A DNA stretch of 5,971 nucleotides from a bacterium (lineage in GTDB: Bacteria; JAJVIF01; JAGGVT01), in the NCBI GenBank assembly GCA_021157815.1, contig JAGGVT010000065.1, positions 1-5,971 of the forward strand. Direction: 5' to 3'. The number at the start of each line of letters is the position of its first letter. Position 1 is the first letter of the stretch. The translations under genes and the position numbers were made by a program. Shown here in pieces: positions 5,251-5,971 of the stretch. The notes beneath the pieces are model-generated. The model saw only the letters and a list, made by a program, of their open reading frames with translations. It did not search any database and was not told where the DNA came from.

Positions 5251-5453
5251 GGGTCTTCAATAAATCGTGTGGGTTGAGATTAGATTGAGTAAAAAAAGGG
5301 GACTGTTCCAACCAAGTGAATAAGCACAGTATAAATGAGGGGTTGCAGAATAGTATATTGATAATATCAAACTTGAAACTCATGTGGACGGTCTCCTTTT
5401 TTTACGGCGCAGCAAATAACCCACAAAGTTTATTGAAGCGCCAAATTTTTAAG
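5251..5453 (+). mobile_element. MITE-like nested repeat, copy C (full length)
   Basis: The outer terminal inverted repeats are 5255-5275 and 5418-5438 (18 of 21 positions match; CTTCAATAAA, three variable bases, TGTGGGTT). The inner inverted repeats are 5291-5309 (A7 then GGGGACTGTTCC) and 5386-5403 (GGACGGTCTCC then T7). The core contains a perfect TTGATA-A-TATCAA dyad. It shares its right-hand segment after TTTACGG (CAAATAA-CCACA, TTTATTGAAGCG) with copy A but not copy B. No coding capacity for a transposase is present. Confidence 0.75.
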
Positions 5454-5667
5454 AGGGAATACTATGCGATTTTTATTCTTCTGTCAAGAGAGGAAAATGT
5501 CACTGTTTAATAAACATTAGATAAAGGGGACAGCGCCCTTTATTGTAGTTGATTATATCATTTATGCGCAATGTGCTCCATGATAATTCGCAAAATCATA
5601 TTATGATGTTCAAGGTATCCTTGTTAATCGACCTGTTCATTTTATCATGGATGCTGATTATTGCCAC
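5454..5667. other. AT-rich intergenic stretch without a recognised gene
   Basis: Only short frames are present, for example an 18-codon ATG frame at 5464-5520, and these have no protein-like features. The palindrome at 5521-5543 is the only clear structure. Confidence 0.55.
5521..5543. repeat. Short palindromic repeat, second copy of the GGGGACAGCGCC type
   Basis: ATAAAGGG (5521-5528) pairs perfectly with CCCTTTAT (5536-5543) around a 7-nt loop. The first 17 bases are identical to 391-407, about 5.1 kb away, in the same orientation. Confidence 0.65.
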
Positions 5668-5699
5668 TATTCGACATCGACCAAATTGCTTCGTATTCA

Positions 5700-5790
5700 C
5701 CCATAAACTCGTAGCCTCGTTTATGGGCGGCACCCGGGTAATGATGCGAATAGCTTGGCAATGCCCCGGTTAATGAGAAACCGGGCTACG
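5700..5790. repeat. Palindromic repeat cluster with CGTAGCC ends
   Basis: Three pairings overlap. CCCATAAAC (5700-5708) pairs perfectly with GTTTATGGG (5719-5727). CCCGGTT (5765-5771) pairs with AACCGGG (5779-5785). The outer ends CGTAGCCTCGTTT (5710-5722) and AAACCGGGCTACG (5778-5790) are inverted repeats with two mismatches. The design resembles a REP/BIME-type unit. It lies just beyond the stop of the minus-strand PKD-like gene and may protect or end its transcript, though no T-run follows. Confidence 0.65.
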
Positions 5791-5827
5791 ATATGGATTC
5801 CGTTTATTGCGTGGATGCAAGATTCAT

Positions 5828-5971
5828 TTATTCGACATCGACGGATATTACTACTCCCATTTCGCATTCGCCCTGGTAGTTGTCGGTTACTTTTAGGCAG
5901 ACGGGACCCTCGAAATCGGCGGTGTATTCGTGGGTTGGATTGGATGGCGTGCCGGTGTAGGCGTCGTCGAT
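5828..5971 (-). CDS. C-terminal part of a secreted PKD/Ig-like domain protein (truncated by the window edge)
   Basis: Reading the minus strand from the right edge gives 47 codons ending at TAA 5828-5830: IDDAYTGTPSNPTHEYTADF, then EGPVCLKVTDNYQGECEMGV and VISVDVE. The pattern (EY-x-A-DF-x-GP-x-CLKVTDNYQG...VVISVDV) matches the last strands of a PKD or Ig-like beta-sandwich, which is typical of large extracellular proteins. The two Cys (in VCLKV and GECEM) could pair. The start lies outside the window. The DNA is more GC-rich than the repeat-laden region to its left. A palindromic repeat cluster follows its stop. Confidence 0.75.
   Translation of the reverse strand: MDDAYTGTPSNPTHEYTADFEGPVCLKVTDNYQGECEMGVVISVDVE

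Noticed and set aside
5174-5383. Minus-strand frame of 69 codons overlapping MITE copy C
   Set aside because: Most of it is repeat sequence in both arms and core. The last 20 or so codons look mildly protein-like but have no start or family, so it is not called.
1618-5453. CRISPR array, because of regularly recurring ~200-bp units
   Set aside because: There are only three copies, about 1.7-1.9 kb apart, with genes between them and no short direct repeat/spacer structure.
5464-5520. 18-codon frame starting ATG with a weak AGGG upstream
   Set aside because: It is too short, shows no conservation evidence, and ends at the short palindrome. The Shine-Dalgarno is weak.
5549-5773. Plus-strand 74-codon frame
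   Set aside because: It runs through the palindromic cluster, has no Shine-Dalgarno, and its hydrophobic stretch comes from AT-rich DNA.

Overview
The window looks like an accessory stretch of a Gram-negative, probably uncultured bacterium with moderate to low GC. The evidence is an outer-membrane-type lipoprotein with a SPOR domain, secreted LamG-like and PKD-like surface proteins, and many short dispersed palindromic repeats. This style is common in FCB-group or candidate-phylum genomes (Zixibacteria-like is a guess). No marker gene is present, so the taxonomy is not settled.

Layout. Positions 2-394 (+) hold the 3' end of an unrecognised, tyrosine/aspartate-rich protein whose stop codon lies inside a short palindromic repeat. 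A 22-bp inverted repeat (579-640) separates it from a minus-strand SPOR-domain lipoprotein (649-1278). Next, also on the minus strand, come the 3' remnant of a TPR gene (1393-1620), a MITE-like element (copy A, 1618-1839) and a HEAT-repeat protein with a C-terminal CxxH/CxxC domain (1848-2867). The HEAT gene appears to have lost its true N-terminus to a frameshift: a GTG start with a near-perfect Shine-Dalgarno and a membrane-helix-like peptide sits just upstream in another frame (2888-2938). From 2939 to 3753 there is no intact gene. This stretch holds a candidate promoter and palindrome, a TGTCATTCTGA inverted repeat, MITE copy B, a small coding fossil and two hairpins, the last of which is a convincing terminator. 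At 3754-5109 (-) lies a secreted protein made of two nearly identical ~190-residue LamG-like units. MITE copy C (5251-5453), further hairpins and an 81-bp palindromic repeat follow. The window ends in the C-terminal 47 codons of a PKD-like protein (5828-5971, -).

The strongest unexplained signal is the repeat landscape. Three same-orientation copies of a ~200-bp element carry outer terminal inverted repeats (CTTCAATAAA-N3-TGTGGGTT type) around a second, inner inverted repeat (A-run + GGGGACNGTCC). Solo or collapsed versions of the inner arm occur elsewhere. These repeats sit exactly at gene ends, supply stop codons and form at least one terminator. They border one truncated gene (TPR) and one fossil.

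The genes do not form one clear pathway. The HEAT/CxxC protein plus the TPR remnant could be what is left of a multi-protein regulatory or conflict-type operon. The SPOR lipoprotein and the two secreted proteins act at the cell envelope or outside the cell and look independent of it.
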